A DNA stretch of 64,000 nt from Prostheceraeus crozeri (GCA_907163375.1 CAJQUW010003146.1:372001-436000); one strand, 5' to 3'. Shown: positions 40,196 through 51,135, numbered from the stretch's first letter. Translations and numbers: made by a program. Notes: generated from the letters alone by a model not told the origin.

Positions 40196-41284
40196 TCATG
40201 GTGAAGTTCTTTGTTCAATGCAAGTATCAGGACTTGTAGAATCATTCTTTAAAGCAAAAACCGAATTCGAAGACTTTGAAGCTTCACTCTTACGCATATG
40301 AAAATCAGTAGCATTCGTGGAGTTAATCAATTTACCAAACATTGAAGAAGCAATGTTGGCTCGTTCTTGCACGAATTCCGAGAGGTCAGAAAAAGTAGGT
40401 TCAATTCCAGCTTTGTGCAACTTGTGCGACACCTCTGCCCATCTAGCTCTCAGTGAAACTGGTAATCTTAAAACAATGCTTTTCAATGTGTGATCACTGT
40501 TCAAATCGCTCCAATAACCCAATGATTTCAATACTATTTCACATCTTATCAAATCGTCACTAAAAGACAGCAAGGCCTTATGATCATTAGCTTTGATAGC
40601 TGAACCTTTTATCAATTCTTCGACATGTGACCTAGCAATGTCATGTGGAGCTCCATACCTGTCATGCAACAATTCTAGCGCTTTCAAATAACCACTATCT
40701 CCCATGACTACACAATGCTCTATCAATTTCCTGGCTTGCCCAGAACAATACTGAATAAGATAATTCAATCTTACCACATTATCCGACACCTTACTCTCGA
40801 TTGACATCTTGAAACTGGTAATGAATGCGACGAAATTCCTAATATCACTATCAAACTGGAAGATTTCAGTCTTTGGAAGAGAGGCAGTCGTTGTTAAATC
40901 TGCGAGCTTCATCAAAGTCGTTGCGAGCGATGATTCAGTAGGTTGGTGTTCATGAACATAAGACATATTTGGAACTGCCTTTGACGACACGACGTTGCGT
41001 GTACGATTGACTGATTCTTCGATCGTAGGTCGATGGTCATTATTGTTCGAATAGTCAATATCCAACACAGCCTGAGCATGGGATTGTTCTTGACTCGATA
41101 GCAAAACCGATTCTTCTGCCTCAGCAGCAGCAATTTCTGTGTCTAAAGTCTGTTGCTCAATTTCATGACAAATTTGAAGCTTCCTCTTCTCCAATTCTGC
41201 GCGCTTCATGGCGTCTCTTTTCTTAACTTCTAACGCAGCTTTTCTGGAGCGAGTGAGAATAACAGCTGACGATACAGATTTCAC
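40196..41284 (-). CDS. BEL/Pao Gag (DUF1759-type)
   Basis: N-terminal coiled coil rich in Glu, Lys and Gln, then a DUF1759-like region (LPKTEIFQFDSDIRNFVAFI, then LLHDRYGAPHDIA). It forms the particle that packages the RNA. In this family Gag and Pol are usually one frame or joined by read-through. Confidence 0.8.
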   Translation of the reverse strand: MKSVSSAVILTRSRKAALEVKKRDAMKRAELEKRKLQICHEIEQQTLDTEIAAAEAEESVLLSSQEQSHAQAVLDIDYSNNNDHRPTIEESVNRTRNVVSSKAVPNMSYVHEHQPTESSLATTLMKLADLTTTASLPKTEIFQFDSDIRNFVAFITSFKMSIESKVSDNVVRLNYLIQYCSGQARKLIEHCVVMGDSGYLKALELLHDRYGAPHDIARSHVEELIKGSAIKANDHKALLSFSDDLIRCEIVLKSLGYWSDLNSDHTLKSIVLRLPVSLRARWAEVSHKLHKAGIEPTFSDLSEFVQERANIASSMFGKLINSTNATDFHMRKSEASKSSNSVFALKNDSTSPDTCIEQRTSP

Positions 41285-41357
41285 TGAAGCGTCTTAGACC
41301 ACGGATACATTATCGACTTCTGACATCTTGTGATTTTTAGTCAATTTTGTTGACTTT

Positions 41358-41893
41358 TGGATTCGAAAAAATAATCCAATTTGTCGTAACGCGGTAGCTA
41401 CCTTACGTCCCGAAATGTACGAGCGAAAACAATACGATTCGAAGCTTGTACTACGAATGGACTTATTCTACAGGCAGACCTACCGGTCAACAAAAATGGT
41501 TGAGCATCACCAATATCGAATAACAGCAAATTCAAACTGCCACGTATCGACAACTAGCATTCATATAAATTACACCACAGATAGAATCATACTAATGCAG
41601 TCATACAAGATATCCATTACTACAACAACATAGATTCTTATATACATGTACATGCAATCAACCATTCGCTCAGAAATCTGTGCTCCAACACTGCTAACTC
41701 ACATATAGATATAAAAGTTCAACTCAATGTCCAACAGCGCCCGCGATGAAGCCACTCTACAGCGAGACTTCATTAAAATATCACAAAGACATTGAGTTAC
41801 CTTCAATTCGATCACGCAATAATGCTAATTAATGTATGAATATACATGTATACGAGACATGAATATCATATTTGTTTGACAGCAAAAGCAGCA
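41358..41893 (-). repeat. BEL/Pao LTR (5' LTR in element orientation)
   Basis: Near-identical partner of 35,994-36,523 with one extra 6-base unit (an alternating TA/CATG stretch). Confidence 0.85.
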
Positions 41894-42347
41894 TAGCGAA
41901 GTAATAGCATAGCTGTCACTGTCTTGATGTCAACTTTCTCCGTCAAACAAAAGTACAGAGACACTGCTGCATGCAAAGCTTGTAATAGTTGAGGGAATGA
42001 ACCAAAGTACAGTAAGTATATACGGGAAGTGGAATCAATGGTTGATTTGTGGCGACCATAGAAATTAACAATACCATACTATCATCCACTTCTATGGTGG
42101 CGACAGCTATGATATTACTTTTTCGCCAGCTCTTGTAAGCAGTTTTATTTGATATCGCAATTGACAACAGAATAGTATTGAAATATTGAATGGAAAGACT
42201 GAATAGCTATGCCAAAACTATGAAGTAGTGAAAAATTACATAGTTATCCGTAGACATCTGGAAGACAAAAACATGAGATGAAGATCCATTTCTATGGTTA
42301 AAATGCTAGATTTGATTTGGCATATAAATTAATTGATTATTAAGGTA
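41894..42347. other. Intergenic, no gene seen
   Basis: AT-rich sequence without a supported coding frame or repeat. Confidence 0.5.
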
Positions 42348-43772
42348 CAGTAGCGCTCAGCAAGTTTGCATCAAGCCTGAAATTTGCAGTTAATGTACGT
42401 ATATCCCTTTGAAATCAAAATCAAAGTAGAAGCTCAAAGTGGTAAGAAAGAATTTATTGAAACTTGCAATAGAACAGGTAATTAAGATAGAAAACACTCA
42501 AAGTCACTAATATTTCGTATGCCCACCATGGCTTTCGATTACCGAGGCTACTCTCCTTGGCATACTCTCCACCAAATGTTTGCACATTGCCTGGACCTCT
42601 TCATCTCGATTCCAGATCCGCACGAAGGACGAGGTTATGTCACTGCGAGATGTAGTTTTACAGTTTTTTAGTCTGTACTTGACAATTCCCCACAAATTCT
42701 CAATCGGGTTGAGATCGGGAGATTGGGCCGGCCAGGTCATGATGTTCAAGTCCAGTTGTTCAATACAGGCCTTGGTTCTTCTTGAGGTATGACATGGCGC
42801 GTTGTCTTGTTGAAACACACCAGAGCCATCTGGAAACCATTCCAACATTTGCTGGCGGACTCTTCCTTCGATGACATGCTTGATGTAGTAGGTGCTGTCC
42901 ATATTGCCTTCGACGACGTGCATTCTACCGGTCCCATACCAGGAGAAACACGACTAGAACATGACACTCATGGGAAACTTTTTCGTCAGCTGGAAATGTT
43001 CGTCTGTAAGCGGATGACCGTCAATAACGCGACCGTACCGGCATTTTCCATTGCCTGCGTAGACCATGGTCTCGTCGCTCCAGACAACCTTCTTCCAGTC
43101 CTCCATCGTCCATTCGCGATGTTCAAAGGTCCACTTCAGTCGAGCTTCCTTGTGCTTTTCGGTCAGGAATGGTCGTTTCGCCGGCGATCAAGTTTTACAG
43201 CCCGCCTCGATCAAGGCCCTCTTCATTGTTGAGAGGCTGACGTCTTCACCTTTAGCTCCAAGTTCTGTCTTTATGTCTTGGGCTGTGGCTTTCGGGCTTT
43301 TCACACACGACTGGCGAATATGACGGAGGTCGCGGTCCTCGAAAATTTTGTTGTGTCCGCCACAGTTCTCGTAGCTTGTCGTGAAATCGCCAGTCTCTCG
43401 GTATTGCTTAAGGACACGTTGGACAGTCGATTGATTTGTTCCGACAGCCTCGGCGATTTCTCTCTGGGTTTTTGAAGTATGGTCAGCCAAGATAATTATT
43501 TGCGCACGTCGTTGGTTTCTGTCAGTCATCTTCTACTCGTGATAGAGTCACAAACTGATCGTATTCATACAGACTCATGGTATGCGATCGATCATTCATA
43601 AATTTAAATTTAAATTTTTTTATATCTGTAGATATCTATGCATCTCACGGAACGCAATGCACTAGAGCAATATGATGCTGACGGCTGACTGACGATAAAA
43701 TGAGCAGCTGAAGAGATGGTAGGAGTCATAGCTATATTTTGATGCTTGATGCAAACTTGCTGAGCGCTGCTG
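42348..43772 (-). mobile_element. Tc1-family DNA transposon
   Basis: Flanked by TA. Inverted ends CAGTAGCGCTCAGCAAGTTT and CAGCAGCGCTCAGCAAGTTT, both continuing GCATCAAGC, length 1.43 kb. One minus-strand transposase reading frame. Confidence 0.93.
42507..43529 (-). pseudogene. Tc1 transposase (DD34E) with two in-frame stops
   Basis: One continuous frame of 340 codons. Paired-type helix-turn-helix domain (REIAEAVGTNQSTVQRVLKQ, then KSPKATAQDIKTEL), catalytic Asp in VVWSDETM, Asp in FQQDNAPCH and Glu in SPDLNPIENLWG with 34 residues between the last two. In-frame stops follow GCKT (TGA at about 43,190) and PMSVMF (TAG at about 42,956), so it is inactive but only mildly decayed. Confidence 0.9.
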
Positions 43773-45769
43773 TACTTAATAGACGACTACAGATCACTCT
43801 ATACGATTAAAGGAGGAGACTTATGATTGCATTAATGTACTGTATATGAACGTGTTTACAAACTTTTGCCCACTGAACATCTGAAAATCTTTGTATCGAA
43901 TCTAGAAATACTTCATTTTCTTATTGATAACCAGTTGTGCATACACTCATTGATCAGGTTTACAGTTCCATTCATGAATGGATGTTGGAAATACGATGGA
44001 CCTTACCTACATTATATGCTATTTTAGTCCTAATTTTTCATCTGATTATGAAAGCATCCTATGTGAAATTTGATAATTTTTTATTGACATCCCAACATCT
44101 CATTTTTTTTAATATCAGAGTATTCCCTTGTATTTCCTTCTATGATCAATAGCAGTATTTGATGATCCGTGTTGAGATAACTTATGAAGAAATAGTCAAA
44201 TTCTGAAATGTTGTCACTAAATTATTGATGTATCACGTAAATGACTGTTTTTGTTAGTGATGAAAATAATGAAAAATGATGAATGACGCTCCAGCCTTAA
44301 GCTGCAAGTACTTTGCATTAATTGCATTCGAATATATTGAGCAATTAATACAATAGTTCCTCGGCTTCCGGCAAATCACTGAAAAGTAAAATCATATTCA
44401 CAACAGAAAAAGGAAAGCAACACAAAACATTCAGATGCAGATGAAAGCATTTGGGACGCAGCTTTGATTTCATCGGTTGGAACATCATAGGATGCATCAA
44501 TTCAGAAAAGGCCTTCAACCGAAATTTGTATTATAAAGCTATATAGAATGAACCACAAAACGTTTCACTTTTGGTTTGATCACTTGTGCCAATTAAGTTT
44601 CGAGTGCTGTTCATTGAAGTTTATGTCCAGACGTTGAGAATAATTATCAATTAATTCCACCGTACATGTTCATCTGACATCGGTATTAAGCATTTCAAAG
44701 TGCAGTATAGACTACTGAATACTGATTGCCTCATACTGCTTCACGATGTTGACAAAAGTGCACATATATAGGGCTGATCAAAAGTAACTTTCTAATGCAA
44801 TATTTTCATTATTCCTACTCCAAGAAAGTAATAAACATGAATAAACACTTTGGAATGAACCGTGATAGTGAAAAAAGGACTTTTGCACAAGGTCTTTTGC
44901 ACCATCGGAGGTTCCACTAAATTCAGGTTTGTTCTCATTTTCAACTGAGGAAGCAACTCACTGTCTGTCCTATCCCTCCGTCCCCCATCCCTCTCTTACC
45001 TATTCCTGAATTGGAATTGCCTACCTTTCCCTTACGCAGGTTGGTGATTCTCTACAAGAGAGAACTTTTGGTTTGGACACTTAATAAGTATATGTAGTCA
45101 CTTCTTGTGGCATGTCCAAGTTGATGAATTTTTGTCATGATTCTCGAAAGATTCCCACCAAAGGCAGAAATTCTTCAAAGTCAATGAAAACTTGTACACC
45201 TTTTCCAAATCAATAAGCTTAATTCTCAAATCATCTGCAGGCATCTAATTTCAATAGAATTCTCATTTCAATAGTATTACGATTCTCAGTTCAATAGGAA
45301 CATTAGTAGTTAATACTGTGAACGCAAAAAAGTGAGGATTTAAACGAGGATGCGAACATGGCGTTCCAAACATGTAAATATGAACATTTGAATTCGAACC
45401 GCGTTCTGATCATGTGAATAGGAACCGCGTTCCGATTGGGATTTGAATTTGAGTTCATGTTTCGAGGTTTGGTACAATCTATTGTGTACTGAGGTTGTAA
45501 CAGCCTGTTCCGAGATTGAATTAAAGTGAGTGAATTAGAACAGGGATGCGAACATTTATTTCGGAACTTGAATAGATAGTTGTTTGTTTTGAGACTGCTT
45601 GCTCAAATGCGACAATTGTGACCATTGTGACTATGATGACAATTTTATTTATTTTCATAATGCGTTTACAGATCAGAAATTATGTTATGAATGTTCTATT
45701 ATTTGCTAATCAGAATCCCATTTACAGAATTTGTGAAATAAAAACAAGAGGTTTACAATGTAAGTGTAA
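43773..45769. other. Intergenic with short repeats; candidate left end of Polinton B
   Basis: No supported gene over 2 kb. TTTCAATAG-type words repeat near 45,250-45,300. GAACCGCGTTC occurs twice at 45,396-45,440. An AGTAGTTAATAC at 45,305, preceded by aacatt, looks like a Polinton terminus and is the best candidate left end of element B, but nothing in the window can confirm it. Confidence 0.3.
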
Positions 45770-46063
45770 TTAACCATAAAAAATGAAAGAAGGTAAGTCA
45801 CGTCCCTCGGGGGACTCCGTTAACTTCAAGAAGTCCTCGGCCCATTCGAGGAATGTTGCATTGTTTGTGAACTCGTGTTCACACTCGTGTATAGGACACT
45901 TCGCCGACAGTCCTTTTCTCCTTTGGAGTGCTGTCACTGTTAGAGTCTTCCAGAGTTCCACCTTGCATCCGCAACACAAATTAACCTTCGCATCCAACGC
46001 TCCACCCATAATTACTTGGCTTTCATTGTGGCAACAGAACAGTTGTTTCTGGGTACTCATCAT
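45770..46063 (-). CDS. Cys/His-rich hypothetical protein
   Basis: A 97-residue protein with clustered metal ligands: LFCCHNE, LCCGCKVEL, KCPIHECEH, then an amphipathic helix FLEWAEDFLKL. It looks like a small zinc-binding protein; no family recognised. It shares a divergent promoter with the gene at 46,301. Probably an early accessory gene of element B. Confidence 0.5.
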   Translation of the reverse strand: MMSTQKQLFCCHNESQVIMGGALDAKVNLCCGCKVELWKTLTVTALQRRKGLSAKCPIHECEHEFTNNATFLEWAEDFLKLTESPEGRDLPSFIFYG

Positions 46064-46140
46064 GAAGTAGATTCGTAATAGATTCTTAATGTCTACTCAA
46101 GTCACGAGGATTAGAACTTGCTTAATTGGAACATTGACAT

Positions 46141-46149
46141 CTTTATATA
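46141..46149 (-). promoter_or_regulatory. TATA box (TATATAAAG) of the 46,063 gene
   Basis: Minus strand, about 78 bases before the ATG. Paired with an opposite TATA box 62 bases away, forming a compact divergent promoter. Confidence 0.6.
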
Positions 46150-46210
46150 TCCCTTTAGGGAAAATCGGAACCTCTCTGATTGGCTGTTGGGAATTCCTTT
46201 GTTTAAAAAG

Positions 46211-46218
46211 TATATAAG
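46211..46218 (+). promoter_or_regulatory. TATA box (TATATAAG) of the 46,301 gene
   Basis: Plus strand, 90 bases before the ATG. The predicted leader of about 60 bases contains TCTAATCCTCAAG, resembling the TATAATCCTCATC start region at 51,110. Confidence 0.6.
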
Positions 46219-46300
46219 TCCTAGCTGTGTACCAATTCTCATCAAAGGTTCTAATCCTCAAGTACCATATTGAAAGTTATCTCTTATAATTACGCTAACC

Positions 46301-46696
46301 ATGCATAGTATCACTACACCTCCCGCTTCTCCAGCTCAAGTTGAAAGGATCGAATCGGAACAGGTATTCGGAACAGGACCCGTAACTCCTCCGGAGTCAT
46401 CCGAAGATGAGGATTGCATGGTACAGAGTAGTGTGATCGAAACACCGCTGGAGGCCATGATAACGGTGAAGACACGCTGTGGAAGAGATGTTCGGAATGC
46501 GCCCAGGAGGATCCACACGAAGCGAATATGTGTGCGTATGGAACCCGATGAGAAAAATCTCACAACTGCGCTGGAGTTCAGCATTATAGATCCACCAACG
46601 CCACGCCGCTGCTCTGGTGCCCCCAAGAAAACAAGAGTGTGTGTTCGTGTTGACTTAAAAAAACTCATTCCTTTTCCCAATATCAACAACATGTAA
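46301..46696 (+). CDS. Hypothetical acidic/basic protein with repeated CVR motif
   Basis: 131 residues. The N-terminus is Pro/Ser/Glu-rich (VTPPESSEDED), PEST-like. The second half has two similar strands, TKRICVRMEPDEK and KKTRVCVRVDLKK. No family recognised. The divergent arrangement with the zinc protein suggests an early regulatory pair. Confidence 0.45.
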   Translation: MHSITTPPASPAQVERIESEQVFGTGPVTPPESSEDEDCMVQSSVIETPLEAMITVKTRCGRDVRNAPRRIHTKRICVRMEPDEKNLTTALEFSIIDPPTPRRCSGAPKKTRVCVRVDLKKLIPFPNINNM

Positions 46697-46867
46697 CTTT
46701 TTATCTTAAATATGACTATACATAAATGAACAATCTTGTTTTGTAATTTCACAAATTGAATTCCTGTTAAGGTTCGAATGGGAACTGGGGATATATTCAT
46801 TTCTGAAAGTTATCAACAGGTATCTGTGTGTTTAATGTTTCTAAGTCTAATATTTCAAATGCTTGTA

Positions 46868-47195
46868 CCACTTCAGGATGATATCATAAACATTGCATAC
46901 AATACATCATTGGTTAGAGAATTAAAAGAGCTTTCGAATGATATAAGGCATGTACCCATTCGATGAAAAAATCTCTGTTGTATGCAAGTGTATGCACGAA
47001 GTAAATTAATGATTTCAAATTTCAAAGTTTCTCAACTAAATTTTATCTATCTTTCAAAGGTCTATAGCTGGTCTGGATGGTGTCATACATGTTGCATACA
47101 ATACATTGTTGGAAAGAGAATGAAAAGAGCTTTCAAATGATGTACGGTATGTACTGATTTGATGAAAAAATCCCTGTTGTATGCAACTGTATGCA
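46868..47195 (+). repeat. Tandem duplication, two imperfect copies of a ~190-bp unit
   Basis: 46,868-46,990 and 47,064-47,195 share TTGCATACAATACAT, AAAGAGCTTTC and GATGAAAAAATC followed by CTGTTGTATGCAA. The unit resembles subterminal repeat DNA; no coding frame. Confidence 0.7.
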
Positions 47196-47407
47196 ATTGT
47201 GCAACAAGAAAAAATTCGAAGTTTTTATCATAAAATGACCAAGTTTTTAAATTTCTAGGAATTTTCAAAGTTAAAGTTTGAATCTCAAAATCAGTAACAT
47301 GCATAACTGTTTGATCACTGACCTTTGACCTAACATTTGACCTAACCTTTGACCTGACCTTTATACACTTCATACACGCCGGGGGGGGGGGGGACTCAAA
47401 ATTTCTC

Positions 47408-47493
47408 GGGCGCTTCGCGCCCTCGAAATTTTTCGGATTATAGGGTAAATAAATTTTCAATAGCGCTTCGCGCACTCGAAAATTTATTTACCC
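47408..47493. repeat. Nested palindromes: GGGCGC-TTC-GCGCCC and a perfect 16-bp inverted repeat
   Basis: 47,408-47,422 is a 6-bp stem with loop TTC. 47,443-47,458 (GGGTAAATAAATTTTC) is the exact reverse complement of 47,478-47,493, around a 19-base spacer that itself contains GCGC-TTC-GCGC. A run of 13 G residues lies just before (47,380). Confidence 0.85.
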
Positions 47494-47529
47494 ATGAGGT
47501 CCGGGTGCCATAGCTACCTTTTTTTGTTT

Positions 47530-47650
47530 CCTAACCCTAACCTAACCCTAACCGAACCCTAATCTAACCCTAACCCTAACCCTAGCCCTAACCTTCACCC
47601 TAACCTTAACCCTAACCCTAATCCTAACCTTAACCCTATCCCTAACCTAT
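47530..47650. repeat. Interstitial telomere-like array (CCCTAA)n, degenerate
   Basis: About 120 bases of CCTAACCCTAA variants, the complement of TTAGGG. Copies are imperfect and the array ends in AT-rich single-copy DNA on both sides, so this is interstitial, not a chromosome end. Confidence 0.85.
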
Positions 47651-48107
47651 TATTTGAACTTTGGCGCGGATTTAAAATTTTGAAATTTGGCGCGAAATTT
47701 TAAATTTAGATATTCCAGATTTTAATATTTCCTCCAAGAGTTTAAGTCAATATTTTGGCGCGAAAATTAAACTTTAGAAATTGACATGCAATTCGAATAT
47801 CTTAAAATATTGACTTCAAACATGTTACCATGTATATATTTACAAATTGAATAATTAATTTGCATGTAATAATGTTCAAACACTGAATTCATTTGAATTA
47901 ACTTGCTTGTGTTTATAATAGATACATATAGCAGATTTTATATTATTTACAAAAGTCATATTCATAGCATTTGATTGCCATTCCATTCTAATGGATAAAA
48001 TGAGCCAGCTGATTATTATTTTGTTTGAAATTGTCAAGTTTGTTTTGCTGTACCAAGTTGATGACATGATGTCGTCAAGTCTTTGTTCATGGTTCCTTTG
48101 TTGAATT
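47651..48107. other. AT-rich interval, no gene seen
   Basis: Contains repeated TTTGGCGCG words near 47,665, 47,688 and 47,754 (GGCGCGGAT, GGCGCGAAAT, GGCGCGAAAA), possibly degenerate short repeats. Confidence 0.4.
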
Positions 48108-48118
48108 TATATATAAAG
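48108..48118 (+). promoter_or_regulatory. TATA box (TATATATAAAG) of the intron-rich gene
   Basis: About 30 bases before a TCTTCACTCAG start region (compare TCTTCACTCC after the 19,099 box in element C). A GTGAGT donor follows at 48,224 and an acceptor ends at 48,826, giving a non-coding first exon. Confidence 0.65.
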
Positions 48119-48828
48119 AATTTGTAGAGCTCCGTTCTTCACTCAGTTTTGAATTATTTGGTGTTCATACAAGACCTCGTTCTCCGCTTCTCCATTTCGT
48201 CGATTTACAATTAAATTTCTGAAGTGAGTTAGATCATTTAGTATTTACTACTTTCTAAGTTTGGGAAATAGGTACATTACTAACTTCTTATAACCAAATA
48301 GTTTAAAATACATGGTTGACTTTTAGGATAGGAAACAACACAATGTTATATTGTTAATCACAAATCTTTACTTCGTTTTTATTATAGCATATGAAATGCA
48401 CATGAATCAAGCGATCTTGATTGATGTAGTGTTTGAATTTAAATGAACATCGCAAGATTTCGTTTCTAAATAATAAGACACTTACACATTAATTTCATTT
48501 TCAATCAGCTGTTCTTTTAATTAAAATACTCTTAATCAATCTCTACACTTTCGTTTTTTTGCAAAGTCAGTTTCGTTTCAATGTTTTTTTTCGAAATTAA
48601 ATAACACTTACTCAGCTGATTCCAAACTTGATGTTTCTATATCAAAAACACCTCTTAAAAATTGATTTAACGTTTCGAATCTCGGTTTCTGTTTCATCTT
48701 AATATTTTTCTAATTGAGATTATTAAACTTTTTAATATTACTTTTTTAAGTTTGGAAAATAGATTCATAAATGAGTTCTAATCTACAGAGAGATAAGAAT
48801 ATAACAAACGATTATTTCCTTTGTAGAA

Positions 48829-50931
48829 ATGGTTCGAACGTCAAGCATTTCCCGACAGAGACTTATTTTTCATTATTGCAGTACTTGCAATTTGCCGGTT
48901 CGCCACGCTGGCAAAAGCAGTCATAAGGATTGCTCTTTTAAGGAGGATGGTACATAGCTGTATTGCCTTACATGTAAGGCATATCTAGAGAGCACTGAGA
49001 AGGCGAACAGTGAGGAAGATAAGGCGTTTATTCAAGCCCATACTGCCTGTGCACTTGGATATGGACGCAAAGGTATCAATTTGACCTCGACCGCAGAGAA
49101 GCGGAAATTGGAAAGATTGTTTGCCAAGGAGGACAGGCCGGCGACAGGGGTTTTGAGCCAATGTGATGAGGTATCGAAAACTTCTAAACCTCCAAAAAAG
49201 GCGCGATCCATCAAAGTAAAGTCGCGAAAATTCATTGATAGTGACACGTCACTATCTGATTATGAAGTGAGTACTGTTAAATGGTTATTTTAAATTAGGT
49301 TTTTAAATGAAACAATGATGAATGTCACCTACGATTCTAGTGCAAGTATGCATGTAGTAAACATATCTTCTTAGCATTTCAGAGTTCAGAACCTCCAACG
49401 AAGAGTGCCAAGGTACTTTTAAAGAAATTGCCTACAGCAAGAGATGTAAGTATTTTACAGTCAAAATGTTTATGATTTTAAATATGTTTTACTACTAAAC
49501 TCTTTCTTTCAGCATTTCAACAGTCTACCACCTGTTCCGAAATTGACTATGGTGGAGAAAAAAGTAAATCCACATCCCGTAAGTATTATTTACAAGGTCT
49601 ATACGTGTATAACTAGAAATTTTAAAACATTGTTAACTTTTCAGCTGTTCCAAAGTCTGCCCCTATTCCCAAGTTGAGAACGGTGGAAAATAATGGATGC
49701 CAGAGACCTGTAAGTATGATTGTTCCAGTCTACACTCACGGAAATCTATCATGCCTTAATAATCACTCTCTAATCATTTGTCTTTCTTCCTATTGCAGGC
49801 AATTCGATCTTTATCACTGAAAAAGACTCGAGATCGCAGTGTCCTCTCAACGCCACCTACCTCAACGTCCATGGAGGACAATGAGGAAAAGCCCTACAGC
49901 ATCCGCGAGTCCTCATCAGATGAGTCCTCTTCGGATGAGTCCTCTTCGTCAGTGACATCATCGCCAACTTCTTTTGATGATGACAGTGATGATGGTAGAA
50001 TTGCTAAGGTAAGTACAATATTAGGAATGAATATGAAAGCAGATAATTGAAATGTAAAAAGATTGTAACAGTTAAATTTTGATTTTAGAATAGTTCATAC
50101 AACGTTGCGGTGGAAGATGGATCTGATCATGAGATCGTCATGACTCCTAAGGTAAGATAGCTTTCAAACACTAGAAAACATGTTTGCATTATTTAAATAT
50201 TATTATATTGTTAATTCTACAAACATCATTAACTTCTTTCCCATATAATGATGCATGGATAATACAAATATTTTCTATTCTCATTACAGGATGCAGCGGT
50301 CTGCGCATCACAGGAGGAAGAATCCTTCTCCAACATTCGATCGTCTCCAACCTGCAGCGTCCGCTTCCCCTTCACTCCTATACTGGAGTATAGGGGTGCA
50401 TCACCACCGCCCACAGCACAACCACCTACCCCGGGGACTGCTCCTCCTACGACTTCCCACGATCCTACTCCTCCTACTACACCATCACCTACGACTTCCC
50501 ATGATCCTACTCCTCCTGCTCCCCCTACGATCTCCAATACTACTGTCCACGCTCCTGCGCCTGCTGCTTCCATCATGCTGCGAACCAAGGAATATAATGT
50601 TGATTTAGATGAATTTATTGACAAGAGTGAGTTGAGGCGTTGTGAGGAGCGACTGCGACTCGCTGAGGAAAGGGAAGCGAAGTTAAGGAACAAGAATCGG
50701 GATTTAATCCAATCTGTCCGAAATTTGACGCAGTCAAGCTTGCATATGGCATCGCTGCTTTCAAGAGGTAACAAGCCTTTTGAAAAAGAGACATTAATGC
50801 ATATTGAGTTAGCAAATTCGAACATTGAAAAGGTGAGGCTGACTCACATGGAAGACAGGGGTGCTTGCTCTGCACAGTGTCAGCACATCAAGATGTGTCA
50901 CAGTGGCATTGTAAAGTGTATAAAAATGTAA
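48829..50931 (+). pseudogene. Intron-rich zinc-binding, coiled-coil protein (unknown)
   Basis: At least seven exons with GT-AG borders: first coding exon from ATG at 48,829 to 49,266, then 49,383-49,445, 49,513-49,578, 49,645-49,709, 49,799-50,008, 50,089-50,151 and 50,290-50,931. The first exon carries a Cys/His set (HYCSTC, HKDCSF, YCLTC, HTACALG), the middle exons are Ser/acidic (SSDESSSDESSS), the last begins proline-rich (repeats of TSHDPTPP) and ends in a coiled coil (RRCEERLRLAEEREAKLRNK). About one break. Same order of features and same position as the gene at 19,277 in element C. Function unknown. Confidence 0.5.
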
Positions 50932-51087
50932 TGTACTTTACTTTTTTCTTTTGGAAAATGAAAATTGTTGTAAATGCTGAATTTTTTCCTTTACATCATC
51001 GGTGATACTACATCTATCTCAAAAGTGAAGAGATCGGAACAAATTCTATTGGGTGGTAATAGCTCTGACGTCATAGAATGATGAAAA

Positions 51088-51095
51088 TATATAAG
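51088..51095 (+). promoter_or_regulatory. TATA box (TATATAAG) of the element B polymerase gene
   Basis: 48 bases before the first in-frame ATG (51,136), so the leader is near 18 bases, as short as in element A. Confidence 0.65.
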
Positions 51096-51135
51096 GACTA
51101 TCAAAAATTATAATCCTCATCATTTGCTATTAAGA

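Larger units (their letters stand above)
35994..41893 (-). mobile_element. BEL/Pao LTR retrotransposon
   Basis: Two nearly identical long terminal repeats bound a minus-strand gag and pol. The LTRs differ by only a few substitutions and one short indel over about 530 bases, so the insertion is young. The coding part has about two to three breaks. No clear target duplication was found. It landed in the (TA)n stretch next to the 34.4-kb transposon. Confidence 0.93.

Noticed and set aside
42789-43323. Long plus-strand open frames over the Tc1 transposon
   Set aside because: They are opposite-strand shadows of the transposase, which shows helix-turn-helix and DD34E motifs on the minus strand.
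45700-46700. Host origin of the divergent gene pair
   Set aside because: Not excluded, but TATA style, compact layout and position next to element B genes make an element origin the better reading.
47530-47650. True chromosome end or new telomere
   Set aside because: Copies are degenerate and continuous single-copy DNA follows on both sides.
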